DNA from: Arthrobacter sp. PAMC 25486
GTDB taxonomy: Bacteria; Actinomycetota; Actinomycetes; Actinomycetales; Micrococcaceae
Direction: 5' to 3'
Assembly: GCF_000785535.1 (NCBI RefSeq)
Contig: NZ_CP007595.1
Coordinates: 682,001-746,000, forward strand
Length of the DNA: 64,000 bases
Shown: piece by piece, positions 1 through 7,889 of the stretch
How the letters are laid out: each line of letters opens with the position of its first letter
Position numbering within the stretch: the stretch's first letter is position 1
Translations under genes and position numbers: made by a program
The notes under the pieces: model-generated
Database searches by the model: none
Told to the model about the DNA's origin: nothing
What the model saw: only the letters and a program-made list of their open reading frames with translations

Positions 1-10
1 GTGCACTCAT
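1..10 (-). CDS. Start of a divergent gene running off the left edge
   Basis: On the minus strand an ATG at positions 10-8 follows a strong AGGAGG ribosome binding site (complement of 16-21) at a spacing of 5 nt. Only the first three codons (Met-Ser-Ala) lie in the window, so the product cannot be read. In related Arthrobacter genomes a short-chain dehydrogenase of the FabG type often lies divergent to the DUF3099 gene; that is context knowledge, not something visible here. Confidence 0.5.
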
Positions 11-155
11 GTATTCCTCCTGGAAGTCAATCTTGATTCTTCTATGGCTAATTCAGCTTCAGTTAGTGAATCCTACGGTGAAAGCCGCCACGGCACACAC
101 TTGGCTTTTTGGTTGTGCACCCGGGCAGTGAGAGAATGGAGGCGTCCCTTGGAGT

Positions 156-761
156 GTGATGAAAGACCAATCAGCTACGCCGAAATTCGGTGCCGGCCGG
201 CGCAGCAAGTACCGTCACAGCGCCCCCGACACCGGTGTTCAAGCCATTACCAACGCCGCCGATCCCCACAGCGAAGACATGCGCCGACGCATGGTGCAAT
301 ATTCGGTCACCATGGGCATCCGCATGGTGTGCCTGGCCGCCATTTTCGTCTTTGACGGATGGTTCAAGCTCGTGCCCATCATCGGCGCCGTGGTGCTGCC
401 GTGGGTCGCCGTGATGATCGCCAACAGCGGCGCGGACATCAACGCGCACGAGACCGTGGAGCTCCTTGACGAGGCACCCTTGTACTCCTTGGGGGTTGGG
501 GATCCGGAAACGTTCGACGGCGCACCCTCCCCCGGTGACATCCTCACCGGCGAGCTCGTCCCCGACACAGACGAAGACACCCCGGCCGGCGAGAGCACGC
601 CCGCCAATGGCGAGGACAACTTTGCCGGCGAAGGCACGCCCCCTGCAGGCGCCTACGCCGCTGGGGGTTTCGCCTGGCCCATGGGCCCCGGCATTCCAAG
701 TGACCCCACGGAGCCGGCGCAGGAAGCTGCGCAGGAGGAGAAACACCATGAACATCTTTGA
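156..761 (+). CDS. DUF3099 family membrane protein
   Basis: The protein is 201 aa. A charged N-terminus of about 48 residues precedes two closely spaced hydrophobic segments (about residues 50-68 and 71-89), and a long acidic, Pro/Gly/Thr-rich tail follows. This two-TM pattern and the position directly upstream of SURF1 match actinobacterial DUF3099 proteins, which have no known biochemical role. GTG at 156 is followed at once by an in-frame ATG at 159, with GGAGG at 138-142 upstream, so either codon may start the protein. Its last 14 bases overlap the next gene, suggesting translational coupling. The family call is fairly safe; the function is unknown. Confidence 0.75.
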   Translation: MMKDQSATPKFGAGRRSKYRHSAPDTGVQAITNAADPHSEDMRRRMVQYSVTMGIRMVCLAAIFVFDGWFKLVPIIGAVVLPWVAVMIANSGADINAHETVELLDEAPLYSLGVGDPETFDGAPSPGDILTGELVPDTDEDTPAGESTPANGEDNFAGEGTPPAGAYAAGGFAWPMGPGIPSDPTEPAQEAAQEEKHHEHL

Positions 762-1044
762 CATGCTGTCCGGCGAAGGACAGACAGGCGAAGGGCAGAA
801 TAGACCGCCGGCTCCCGAGACACCCAAGTGCTCCCGCAAGGGTTGCCGTGCCGACGCCACCATGCAGTTGCTCTGGAACAATCCCAAGATTCACACAGTT
901 GAGCGGCGTAAGATCTGGCTGGCGTGCGAGGACCATGTCGGCTGGCTTGAAGATTATCTCCAGAGCCGTTCCCTGTGGAAGGAAACCCTCCCCTTGAACT
1001 CGCAGCCGAACCCGCAACCGTTGACTCCTAAGGATTCCGCCTAG
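748..1044 (+). CDS. Small Cys/His-containing protein between DUF3099 and SURF1
   Basis: The ATG at 748 has an excellent Shine-Dalgarno (AGGAGGAG, 733-740), and the gene overlaps the DUF3099 gene by 14 bp. The product is 98 aa, soluble and basic. Cys28 and Cys33 (C-x4-C) and Cys60/His63 (C-x2-H) could form a zinc site; a Trp-rich centre and a Pro-rich tail complete it. Homologues at this position in Arthrobacter are sometimes misnamed acetone carboxylase, but 98 residues cannot encode such an enzyme. I do not recognise a function. The three-base gap to surf1 suggests a role connected with terminal oxidase assembly, which is inference from position only. Confidence 0.7.
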   Translation: MNIFDMLSGEGQTGEGQNRPPAPETPKCSRKGCRADATMQLLWNNPKIHTVERRKIWLACEDHVGWLEDYLQSRSLWKETLPLNSQPNPQPLTPKDSA

Positions 1045-1047
1045 TTC

Positions 1048-1941
1048 ATGAAGACGTACAAGTTTCTTTTCTCCAGCAGGTGGATGGGCTACTTTGCCAT
1101 GGCACTCATCTTTGCCGTGGCCTGTGTAGCACTGGGGAACTGGCAGATGAACAGGCGCAACGCCGTCGTGGAGAACATTTCCAAGATCCAGCAAAACTAT
1201 GCCGGACAGGTGGCGGACTACCAGGACATTGCGAAGAACTTCGACACCCTTGACCCCGCCAGGGAATGGACACAGGTGCGCATGAACGGCACCTACCAGA
1301 CATCGGATGAGCGCATTGTCCGCAACCGCCCCCTCAACGGCGCCCCCGGCTATGAGGTGCTGGTGCCGCTCACGCTGGACAACGGCGACACCATCATCAT
1401 CGACCGCGGCTGGCTGCCCATCGGCTACAAGGTGCCCGGACATCCGGACTTTGTTCCGCAGCCCGAGGCCGGAGTGGTGACGGTCGTGGCCAGGCTCAAG
1501 CCGGTGGAACCCACACTGGACCGGGGCGCCCCGGAAGGGCAGCTGGCCTCCATCGACCTTGCCGAGTACGCCACACAACTCCCCTATGACATTAAGACCG
1601 GCGCCTACGCACAGCTCGCCACAGAATCACCGGCGGCCGCTGCCAACCCCACACCCTTCCCCGCACCGTCGATCGATGAAGGCTCCCACCTCAGCTATGC
1701 GCTCCAGTGGATAGCGTTTGGCGTCCTGGCCTTTGTGGGCTTTGGCTACGCCGCCCGCATGCAGCGCCGCAACGACGACTACGACGCCATGGAAGCCGCC
1801 GAATCAGGTGTTCCCGTGGAAGAGCTGTACGGCCGCGGTTCGGCATTCCATCCACGCAGGCACACCAAGGTTCGCAAGCCGGGCGCCCAGCCAACCGCCG
1901 AAGAAGCCGAAGACGCCCTGCTTGACTCCCAGGGGTTCTAA
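1048..1941 (+). CDS. SURF1 family cytochrome oxidase biogenesis protein
   Basis: The product (297 aa) has the SURF1 plan: an N-terminal TM segment (about residues 12-30) ending in the conserved GNWQ-type motif, a large extracytoplasmic domain and a second TM segment (about 214-232) with a charged cytoplasmic tail. The family signatures RNRPLNGAPGYEVLVPL and DRGWLP are present. SURF1 proteins help insert or deliver heme A to subunit I of aa3-type cytochrome c oxidase. This suits the ctaA and ctaB genes 16-18 kb downstream. The ATG lies three bases after the preceding stop, so the genes probably form an operon. Confidence 0.9.
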   Translation: MKTYKFLFSSRWMGYFAMALIFAVACVALGNWQMNRRNAVVENISKIQQNYAGQVADYQDIAKNFDTLDPAREWTQVRMNGTYQTSDERIVRNRPLNGAPGYEVLVPLTLDNGDTIIIDRGWLPIGYKVPGHPDFVPQPEAGVVTVVARLKPVEPTLDRGAPEGQLASIDLAEYATQLPYDIKTGAYAQLATESPAAAANPTPFPAPSIDEGSHLSYALQWIAFGVLAFVGFGYAARMQRRNDDYDAMEAAESGVPVEELYGRGSAFHPRRHTKVRKPGAQPTAEEAEDALLDSQGF

Positions 1942-2006
1942 GCGGCAGGCCGCCAAACCCTGCACCGCCAACCGCTTCGCTGAGATGTTTGTCATAGTGA
2001 CTATCG

Positions 2007-2105
2007 GCCTCCCATGGCTCGCATGCCCGCAACGAGCCCCTCGGCCGCTAGCGCCTAGCAGCCTCCCATCGCTCGCAAGCTCGCAACGAGCCCCTCGGCC
2101 GCTAG
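2007..2105 (+). repeat. Two 45-bp direct repeats with a 54-bp period
   Basis: Positions 2007-2051 and 2061-2105 are direct copies differing at about four positions; both end in CTCGGCCGCTAG. They fill most of the gap between surf1 and the YbaK-type gene. The second copy runs into the likely -10 box of the downstream gene. A related GCTCGCAAGCTCGC core recurs near 2624, just after that gene. No coding sequence was seen in the gap. Confidence 0.8.
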
Positions 2106-2108
2106 GCT
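2103..2108 (+). promoter_or_regulatory. -10 box of a probable leaderless promoter
   Basis: TAGGCT lies exactly 6 nt before the ATG at 2115, which would place the transcription start at or next to the start codon. There is no Shine-Dalgarno in front of this ATG. The same spacing recurs at several first genes in this window. Confidence 0.5.
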
Positions 2109-2114
2109 TAGCCC

Positions 2115-2606
2115 ATGAGCGCGCACAATAATACTGAGGTTCTTGATCCCGTCGTTGAAAACGTCCGGGCTGCCCTCACCTCGGCCGGGCTGGATGACAC
2201 CGTCATCGTTGTCCCGGACTCGGTGGCAACCGCTGCCACGGCCGCGGCGGTTCTGGACTGTGAGGTTGGCGCCATCGCGAACAGCCTCATTTTTGAATGC
2301 GGCGGCAAGCCACTCCTGATCCTCTCCAGCGGGGGCGCCAAGGTGGACACCCGGAGAGTAGCCCGCGACCACGGGCTCCCCAAGATCAGCCGTGCCACCC
2401 CGGAATTTGTGCTCGAGCACGCCGGCCAGCCTGTTGGTGGTGTGGCACCCCTAGGGCACCCGTCCCCCATCCGCAGCTTCCTCGACACGGACCTGGCCCA
2501 GTATCCGGTGCTGTGGGCCGGCGCCGGCAGCCACCAGGCCATGCTCTCCATCAGTTACCAGCAGCTCCTTGAAGCAACAGGGGCAACTGAAACTGCCGTG
2601 CGCTAG
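2115..2606 (+). CDS. YbaK/EbsC (ProX-type) aminoacyl-tRNA deacylase family protein
   Basis: The protein is 163 aa, the usual size for a stand-alone YbaK-type editing domain. It has the family's core: an N-terminal helix, a conserved region around the KPLLILSSG strand, and the GGVAPLGHPSP loop that shapes the substrate pocket. Such proteins hydrolyse mischarged aminoacyl-tRNAs (Cys- or Ala-tRNAPro and similar), but sequence alone does not give the specificity. The gene appears monocistronic, with a leaderless-type start and a hairpin downstream at 2678-2713. The family call is firm; the exact substrate is unknown. Confidence 0.85.
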   Translation: MSAHNNTEVLDPVVENVRAALTSAGLDDTVIVVPDSVATAATAAAVLDCEVGAIANSLIFECGGKPLLILSSGGAKVDTRRVARDHGLPKISRATPEFVLEHAGQPVGGVAPLGHPSPIRSFLDTDLAQYPVLWAGAGSHQAMLSISYQQLLEATGATETAVR

Positions 2607-2677
2607 TCCCCAGCTTCGCCCTCCGCTCGCAAGCTCGCGAGGGAACCCTCAAAGCCGTGGGCCCACAAAGCAGAACA

Positions 2678-2713
2678 GCGGGAGATGACTTGGATGTCCA
2701 AGTCGCCTCCCGC
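2678..2713. terminator. Hairpin between convergent genes
   Basis: Arms GCGGGAG-at-GACTTGGA and TCCAAGTC-gc-CTCCCGC form a near-complete palindrome: 15 paired bases, one internal 2x2 mismatch and a two-base loop. It lies between the convergent YbaK-type and ABC-F genes and has no strong U tract, so it is a plausible bidirectional, actinobacterial-style terminator. Confidence 0.55.
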
Positions 2714-2798
2714 CGTCGTTCCCCACTCACGGCCCCGATAAATCGCTGAGGCGACTTCCCGGCAACCTGGCGAGCGTGGGCCATCGGTTGCTGGCAGC

Positions 2799-4397
2799 TT
2801 AGGCCATCGTGATCAGGTCCAAGTATTCCGGGTTCCACAAGTCCTCGTCGCCGTCGGGCAGCAGCACCACACGCTCGGGGTCAAGGGCCGCTACGGCACC
2901 CTCATCGTGGCTGACCAGGACAACGGCGCCGGTGTAGTTCTTCAGGGCCCCCAGGATCTCCGCACGGCTGGCGGGGTCAAGGTTGTTGGTGGGCTCATCA
3001 AGCAGCAGCACGTTGGCACTGGAGGCGACGATCGTGGCCAGGGCCAGGCGGGTCTTTTCGCCACCGGAAAGGACGCCGGCGGGCTTGTTCACGTCATCAC
3101 CTGAGAACAGGAACGAGCCAAGGATGCCGCGAACTTCGGCGTCGTTCATGTCCCCGGCCGCTGAACGCATGTTCTCCAGGACGGTGCGGTTTACGTCAAG
3201 GGTGTCGTGCTCCTGGGCGTAGTAGCCAACCTTCAGGCCGTGGCCGGCAATGATCTCGCCGGTGTCAGGCTTGGACACGCCTGCCAGCATGCGCAGCAGG
3301 GTCGTCTTACCGGCACCGTTGAGGCCCAGGATGACAACCTTGGAGCCGCGGTCGATGGCGAGGCTGACATCCATGAAAATTTCCAATGAACCATAAGACT
3401 TGCTGAGCCCTTCGGCCATCAGCGGAGTTTTCCCACACGGAGAAGGATCTGGGAAGCGTAGTGCCGCCACCTTGTCCTGGGCCCGGACCTCTTCGAGTCC
3501 GGCCAGCAGGCGTTCGGCGCGCTTGGCCATGTTCTGAGCGGCAACGGCCTTGGAGGCCTTGGCCCGCATCTTGTTGGCCTGATCCATCAGGACGCCGGCC
3601 TTCTTTTCAGCGTTGGCGCGTTCCCGGCGTCGGGCGCGTTCATCGGTTTCGCGCTGCGACAGATACTTCTTGTAACCGAGGTTGTACTGGTCAATCGTGG
3701 CCCGGTTGGCATCCAGGTGGTAGACCTTGTTCACGGTCGCATCCAGGAGTTCGACGTCGTGGCTAATCACGATCAAACCGCCATTGTGGCTCTTGAGGAA
3801 GTCCCGCAGCCAGGCCACCGAATCAGCGTCAAGGTGGTTGGTGGGCTCATCAAGGAGCATGGTCTTCGCACCGGAAAACAGGATGCGCGCCAACTCGACA
3901 CGGCGGCGCTGTCCACCGGAAAGGGTTTTCAACGGCTGGTTCAGGATGCGTTCGGGCAGGGCCAGGTTGGAGGAAATGGATGCAGCCTCGGCTTCGGCAG
4001 CATAACCGCCGGCGGCCTGGAACTCGGCATCCAGACGGTCGTAGCGGCGCATTGCCTTGTCGCGGATGGTGTTGTCTTCGCTGGCCATGTCGTCCTCGGC
4101 CTTGCGCAGCTTGGCGATGACCTTGTCCATGTCGCGGGCCGCAAGAATGCGGTCCTTGGCCAGCTGCTCCATGTCAGGGGTGCGCGGGTCCTGCGGCAGA
4201 TAGCCGATTTCTCCGGTGCGCGTGACCGTGCCGCCTGCGGGGAGTGCCTCGCCGGCCAGAACGCGGGTCAAGGTGGTCTTGCCGGCACCGTTGCGGCCCA
4301 CCAGACCGATCTTGTCGCCGCTGTCGATGCGGAATGATACTTCGTCCATGAGCAATCGAGCTCCAGCACGTAACTCAAGGTCTTGGACCGATATCAA
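2799..4397 (-). CDS. ABC-F family ATP-binding protein
   Basis: The protein is 532 aa with two nucleotide-binding domains in one chain and no membrane segments, the hallmark of ABC-F translation factors. Walker A GRNGAGKTT is at about 34-42 and GLNGAGKTT at about 358-366; signatures LSGGQ and LSGGE and Walker B LLLDEPTNHLD and LLLDEPTNNLD follow. The Arg/Lys/Ala-rich linker between the domains is the segment that enters the ribosomal E/P site in this family. These proteins relieve stalled ribosomes or protect them from antibiotics; the subtype is not clear here. The predicted start is an uncommon TTG (complement of 4395-4397) preceded by AAAGG at a spacing of 8. Confidence 0.9.
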   Translation of the reverse strand: MISVQDLELRAGARLLMDEVSFRIDSGDKIGLVGRNGAGKTTLTRVLAGEALPAGGTVTRTGEIGYLPQDPRTPDMEQLAKDRILAARDMDKVIAKLRKAEDDMASEDNTIRDKAMRRYDRLDAEFQAAGGYAAEAEAASISSNLALPERILNQPLKTLSGGQRRRVELARILFSGAKTMLLDEPTNHLDADSVAWLRDFLKSHNGGLIVISHDVELLDATVNKVYHLDANRATIDQYNLGYKKYLSQRETDERARRRERANAEKKAGVLMDQANKMRAKASKAVAAQNMAKRAERLLAGLEEVRAQDKVAALRFPDPSPCGKTPLMAEGLSKSYGSLEIFMDVSLAIDRGSKVVILGLNGAGKTTLLRMLAGVSKPDTGEIIAGHGLKVGYYAQEHDTLDVNRTVLENMRSAAGDMNDAEVRGILGSFLFSGDDVNKPAGVLSGGEKTRLALATIVASSANVLLLDEPTNNLDPASRAEILGALKNYTGAVVLVSHDEGAVAALDPERVVLLPDGDEDLWNPEYLDLITMA

Positions 4398-4529
4398 CGT
4401 AGTAACCTTTCACATAAGCGGGCAAGTGTCGTCAACGCATCCGGCCCAAACGGGCAGAAACACCTTGCACAACCTATCTAGTCTAACGACCTTCCGGTGC
4501 GGCGAAAATCCCGCCCCCTGAAAAATTGA

Positions 4530-5195
4530 GTGAAAGCAGCAACAATGAGTCCTTTGAGTCACAAGGGCACGGCCCTGAGCACTTCCCACGCGCTGCCCGA
4601 CGGCGGGCCACAGCCAGAAACGCCCCGTTCCGGGCGCCGCCGCTGGGGTGCGATGGATCTCTCACTCATTGCTGTCTTTGCGGCCCTGATGGCTGCCTCG
4701 ATTGCCGTCCCCGGCATCAACGTTGGCCCCCTGGGTGTTGCCATCACCTTGCAGACCCTGGTGGTGAGCCTGTGCGGGCTGGTGCTAGGATTCTCTCGCG
4801 GCACAGCAGCCGTGGGCCTGTACGTGCTGTTGGGCCTGATTGGGCTGCCCATCTTCAGCGGCTTCCGTGCCGGGCCTGCCGTCTTGGCCAGCCCCTCCGC
4901 CGGCTACATCGTCGGGTTCATCTTTGGCGCAGCCGTGGTGGGCCTGCTGGCAACCCTCGCTGTGCGCAGCCGTTGGCGCATGGCCGGCCTCTTTGGTGCG
5001 GCCATGGTTGGCACAGTGGTCATTCATGCGTTTGGCATCGCCGGGTTCATGGCCAAGGGCATGGCCCTTTCCGCCGCCGTCACGGCCGATGTCATCTACC
5101 TGCCCGGCGACATCCTAAAGAACGTAGTGGCCGTGGCCATCGCACTGAGCCTGCACCGCGCCTTCCCCGACCTGCTGGTGCGCCGGCGCAAGTGA
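4530..5195 (+). CDS. bioY: BioY, substrate-binding subunit of a biotin ECF transporter
   Basis: After a polar N-terminus of about 45 residues the protein has six hydrophobic segments typical of BioY S-components. The family features GVAITLQTLVVSLCGLVLG and the GLPIFSG/GPAVLASPSAGYI segments that line the biotin site are present. The total is 221 aa from GTG 4530, or 216 aa from ATG 4545; neither start has a convincing Shine-Dalgarno. BioY captures biotin in the membrane and works with the ATPase and T-component encoded immediately downstream. I could not find a recognisable biotin operator in 4398-4529. Confidence 0.9.
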   Translation: MKAATMSPLSHKGTALSTSHALPDGGPQPETPRSGRRRWGAMDLSLIAVFAALMAASIAVPGINVGPLGVAITLQTLVVSLCGLVLGFSRGTAAVGLYVLLGLIGLPIFSGFRAGPAVLASPSAGYIVGFIFGAAVVGLLATLAVRSRWRMAGLFGAAMVGTVVIHAFGIAGFMAKGMALSAAVTADVIYLPGDILKNVVAVAIALSLHRAFPDLLVRRRK

Positions 5196-5911
5196 ATTCA
5201 CCAGTGACAAATTCCATTGTTTTGGCCAGCGCAGGCGTCAGCATCGCCTCCGCCGATCCACGCATCAAGGAACCGAAACGCATTCTGTCCCCCCTGTCCC
5301 TGACGCTTGACGAACAACGCATTGCCGTGATCGGTGCCAACGGATCAGGGAAGTCAACGCTGCTGCGCCTGCTGAACGGGCTGGTGCTGCCGTCCACGGG
5401 CAGTGTCCACGTCAGGGGCCGCAGCACCCACAGTGATGGCTCGGCCGTGCGGGCCACGGTGGGCTTTGTCTTCACCGACCCGCTCTCCCAGCTCGTCATG
5501 CCCACGCCCCTGGAAGACGTGGAACTGTCGCTGCGCCGGACAAAAATGGCGAAGGCTCGGCGCCGCGAGACTGCCTTGGCCATCCTGGCCGACTACCAGC
5601 TGGCACACCTGGCCAACAGCAGCATTTACGAGCTCTCCGGCGGTGAACGCCAGCTCGTTGCCTTGGCCACCGTGTTGGCCGTCGCCCCCTCCGTGCTGGT
5701 CCTGGATGAGCCCTCCACCATGCTGGATTTACGCAACACCCGGCTGCTCATGGAACGCCTTAATGCACTGCCGCAGCAGGTCATCATGTCAACGCATGAC
5801 CTCTCCCTCGTGTCCGACTTCGAGCGCGTCCTGGTCATCGACAACGGTGCCGTGGCGTTCGACGGCGGCCCGCACGAGGCCATCGCCCGGTACCGGGAGC
5901 TTGTGGACTAA
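5192..5911 (+). CDS. bioM: Biotin ECF transporter ATPase (BioM/EcfA type)
   Basis: A single ABC domain of 239 aa with Walker A GANGSGKST, signature ELSGGERQ, Walker B VLVLDEPS and an H-loop STHD. The GTG at 5192 overlaps the bioY stop by four bases; a second GTG at 5204 is also possible. Flanked by bioY and the T-component, this should power biotin uptake as part of BioMNY. The C-terminus has the short ECF-ATPase form without extra domains. Confidence 0.88.
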   Translation: MNSPVTNSIVLASAGVSIASADPRIKEPKRILSPLSLTLDEQRIAVIGANGSGKSTLLRLLNGLVLPSTGSVHVRGRSTHSDGSAVRATVGFVFTDPLSQLVMPTPLEDVELSLRRTKMAKARRRETALAILADYQLAHLANSSIYELSGGERQLVALATVLAVAPSVLVLDEPSTMLDLRNTRLLMERLNALPQQVIMSTHDLSLVSDFERVLVIDNGAVAFDGGPHEAIARYRELVD

Positions 5912-6600
5912 TGCGCGGCCATGCCTTCCTGGTGGCCGGATACGTTCCGGGCACCTCGTTCTTTCACCGGCTGCCGCTGGGACGCAAAGCGCTGCTGCTA
6001 TTTGCCGTGGCAGTGCTGTCCCTGGCCTCGCCGCTGATCTCCACGGAGGCGGGCGCCTGGACCACCACGGTGACCCTTGCCGCCGTCGCGCTTGCCCATT
6101 TCATCGCCGGACTGCCGTGGCAGAAGCTGTGGCGGGCCGTGCGGCTCATGCTCATTTTCCTCGTCCTCATCGCCGCATACCAGTGGTGGCAGTATGGGCC
6201 GGTGGTGGCGTGGCAAGTCATCGCCGCGATCGTCGCCACCGTCCTGGCCTCGAACATTCTCACCGCCACCACACCCATGGATGAACTGCTGGACGGCCTC
6301 TCCGCACTGGTCCGTCCGCTGCGCAGGTTCGGTGCCGATCCGGAGCGGTTTTCGCTCACCGTGGCGCTGATGCTGCGCAGCATTCCCTTTGTCATTGGCG
6401 CGTTTGCCGATGTCAGGGACGCCGCCCGCGCCCGCGGCCTGGAACGCAACTTGATGGCACGCTCCCTGCCCGTCGTGATCGCCACGGTGGCTTACGCGCG
6501 CAACACCGGCGAGGCGCTGGCCGCCCGCGGCCTCGGTGATCCCGAGCCCGCTGATCCCGCTCCCCTCGATTCCACAAACGACGGCGCCGACGCCGCCTAA
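5911..6600 (+). CDS. bioN: Biotin ECF transporter T-component (BioN/EcfT)
   Basis: The product is 229 aa with several TM segments in the N-terminal two thirds. The ECF-T coupling motif is seen as DAARARGL, near residue 175, and a second Ala-Arg-Gly motif, AARGLG, lies near 205; these contact the ATPase. The ATG overlaps the preceding TAA (TAATG), so translation is probably coupled. It completes the bioY-bioM-bioN set. The next gene is convergent, only 53 bp away. Confidence 0.88.
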   Translation: MRGHAFLVAGYVPGTSFFHRLPLGRKALLLFAVAVLSLASPLISTEAGAWTTTVTLAAVALAHFIAGLPWQKLWRAVRLMLIFLVLIAAYQWWQYGPVVAWQVIAAIVATVLASNILTATTPMDELLDGLSALVRPLRRFGADPERFSLTVALMLRSIPFVIGAFADVRDAARARGLERNLMARSLPVVIATVAYARNTGEALAARGLGDPEPADPAPLDSTNDGADAA

Positions 6601-6653
6601 GTGCCGGGCTTGGTGCACACCAGAGTTTCAGGCAGGCGGTCCTGGCCGTGGCT

Positions 6654-7889
6654 CTACCGCCGGAGTTCAACAGCCTGGAAGTGGGCGGCCAGGCCCATCC
6701 CACCGGCCATGCTGATCATGGCAAAGGCATCGGGGCCGGCGCCGGCGCCGCGCTGGACCTGGGCGAGCAGCCGCGTCACCAAAACGGCGCCGGACGCACC
6801 GTACGGATGGCCCAGGGCCAGTGCCCCGCCGTCGAGGTTGAACGTGCCCGGGTCCAACTCCAGCAGGTCGGCCGTGGCAAGCACCTGCGCGGCGAAGGCC
6901 TCGTTGAACTCGATCAGGGAGTGCCGCAGCACCTCTGCCGGCAGGCCGCTGGCAGCCATGAGTTGTTTCATGGCGTGCGCGGCGCCCACACCGAGCAAAT
7001 TGGGGTCGTTGCCGGCGACGGCGCTGCTGCGAAACAACAGGCCCTTCCTTGCGGGATCCGCCATGGCCCCGCTGGCCATGAGCTGCCGGGCCCGGGTCAG
7101 TGAGGTGACGACGACGATGGCCGCACCGTCGCTGAACGGGCAGGAATTCCCGGCCGTGACGGTGCCGCCCGGGACAAATGCAGGCGGGAACCGGGCCATG
7201 AGTCCGGCCGTGAGCGTGGGGCGTGGGCCCTGATCGGCGGAGAGCCCGGCAAAGGGCAGCAGTTCGTTGCTGAAGTGTCCGCTGTTGCCGGCCGCTATGG
7301 CCTTGGCATGGCTGTGCAGCGCGTAGTCGTCTTGGCGCTGGCGCGAAATACCATAATGGGTCGCGACATTCTCCGCAGCCACCCCTGCGTCCGGATCGCC
7401 CGTTGCGAGCGGAGCAAATTGTGCCCTGTCGAAGAATTCCAGGGAGCCGTCGGCGCCCCGGTGGGCACGGGCCGGTGCGGTGCTGATGCTCTCCACTCCG
7501 CCGGCCAGGTACACGTCCCCGGCACCGGCCTGGATCAGACGGCAGGCAAGGACTATCGCTTCCAGTCCGGAGCCACACTGCCTGTCCACCGTGAGCCCGG
7601 GAACTTGTTCGGGCAGCCCTGCGCTCAAGGCTGCCAGACGGGCGACATTTCCCCCGCCGCCGGTGGCGTTGCCCAAGATGACATCGTTGAACTGGCGGGG
7701 GTTGAGGGGTGTGTCAGCAACCAGGTGTTTGATGACCTCAGCGGCCAGCTCATGGGCCCGGTACGATGCATAGGGGCCGCCGGCCTTGGCCGTGGGCAGC
7801 CGTTTGGCGCTCACGATGACGGCCGTGGTGTCGGGGTTGCCGTGGCTGTTTGCAGGAGGCATACCTGTTTCAGCGTCTGCGTTGGACAC
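6654..7889 (-). CDS. Thiolase family protein (acetyl-CoA acetyltransferase-like) with Ser for the second catalytic Cys
   Basis: The 411-aa protein has the thiolase fold signatures: nucleophile Cys105 in VDRQCGSG, the NEAFA motif (about 329-333) and GHPYGASGA with catalytic His361. In biosynthetic and degradative thiolases the C-terminal motif CxGGGMG carries a second Cys that acts as acid/base; here it reads SMAGGMG with Ser393 (AGC, complement of 6711-6713). The acyl-enzyme Cys remains, so the protein may have altered or slow chemistry or another acyl-transfer role. The GTG start has GGAAGGGG upstream and overlaps the acyl-CoA ligase gene by 20 bp, so the two form one transcript. They converge on bioYMN. 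Confidence 0.85.
   Translation of the reverse strand: MSNADAETGMPPANSHGNPDTTAVIVSAKRLPTAKAGGPYASYRAHELAAEVIKHLVADTPLNPRQFNDVILGNATGGGGNVARLAALSAGLPEQVPGLTVDRQCGSGLEAIVLACRLIQAGAGDVYLAGGVESISTAPARAHRGADGSLEFFDRAQFAPLATGDPDAGVAAENVATHYGISRQRQDDYALHSHAKAIAAGNSGHFSNELLPFAGLSADQGPRPTLTAGLMARFPPAFVPGGTVTAGNSCPFSDGAAIVVVTSLTRARQLMASGAMADPARKGLLFRSSAVAGNDPNLLGVGAAHAMKQLMAASGLPAEVLRHSLIEFNEAFAAQVLATADLLELDPGTFNLDGGALALGHPYGASGAVLVTRLLAQVQRGAGAGPDAFAMISMAGGMGLAAHFQAVELRR

Noticed and set aside
544..1578. A 344-codon minus-strand frame across DUF3099, the small Cys/His protein and SURF1
   Set aside because: It overlaps three supported plus-strand genes and shows no domain.
4398..4529. Biotin-responsive operator before bioY
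   Set aside because: No sequence resembling known BirA or BioQ operators could be identified.
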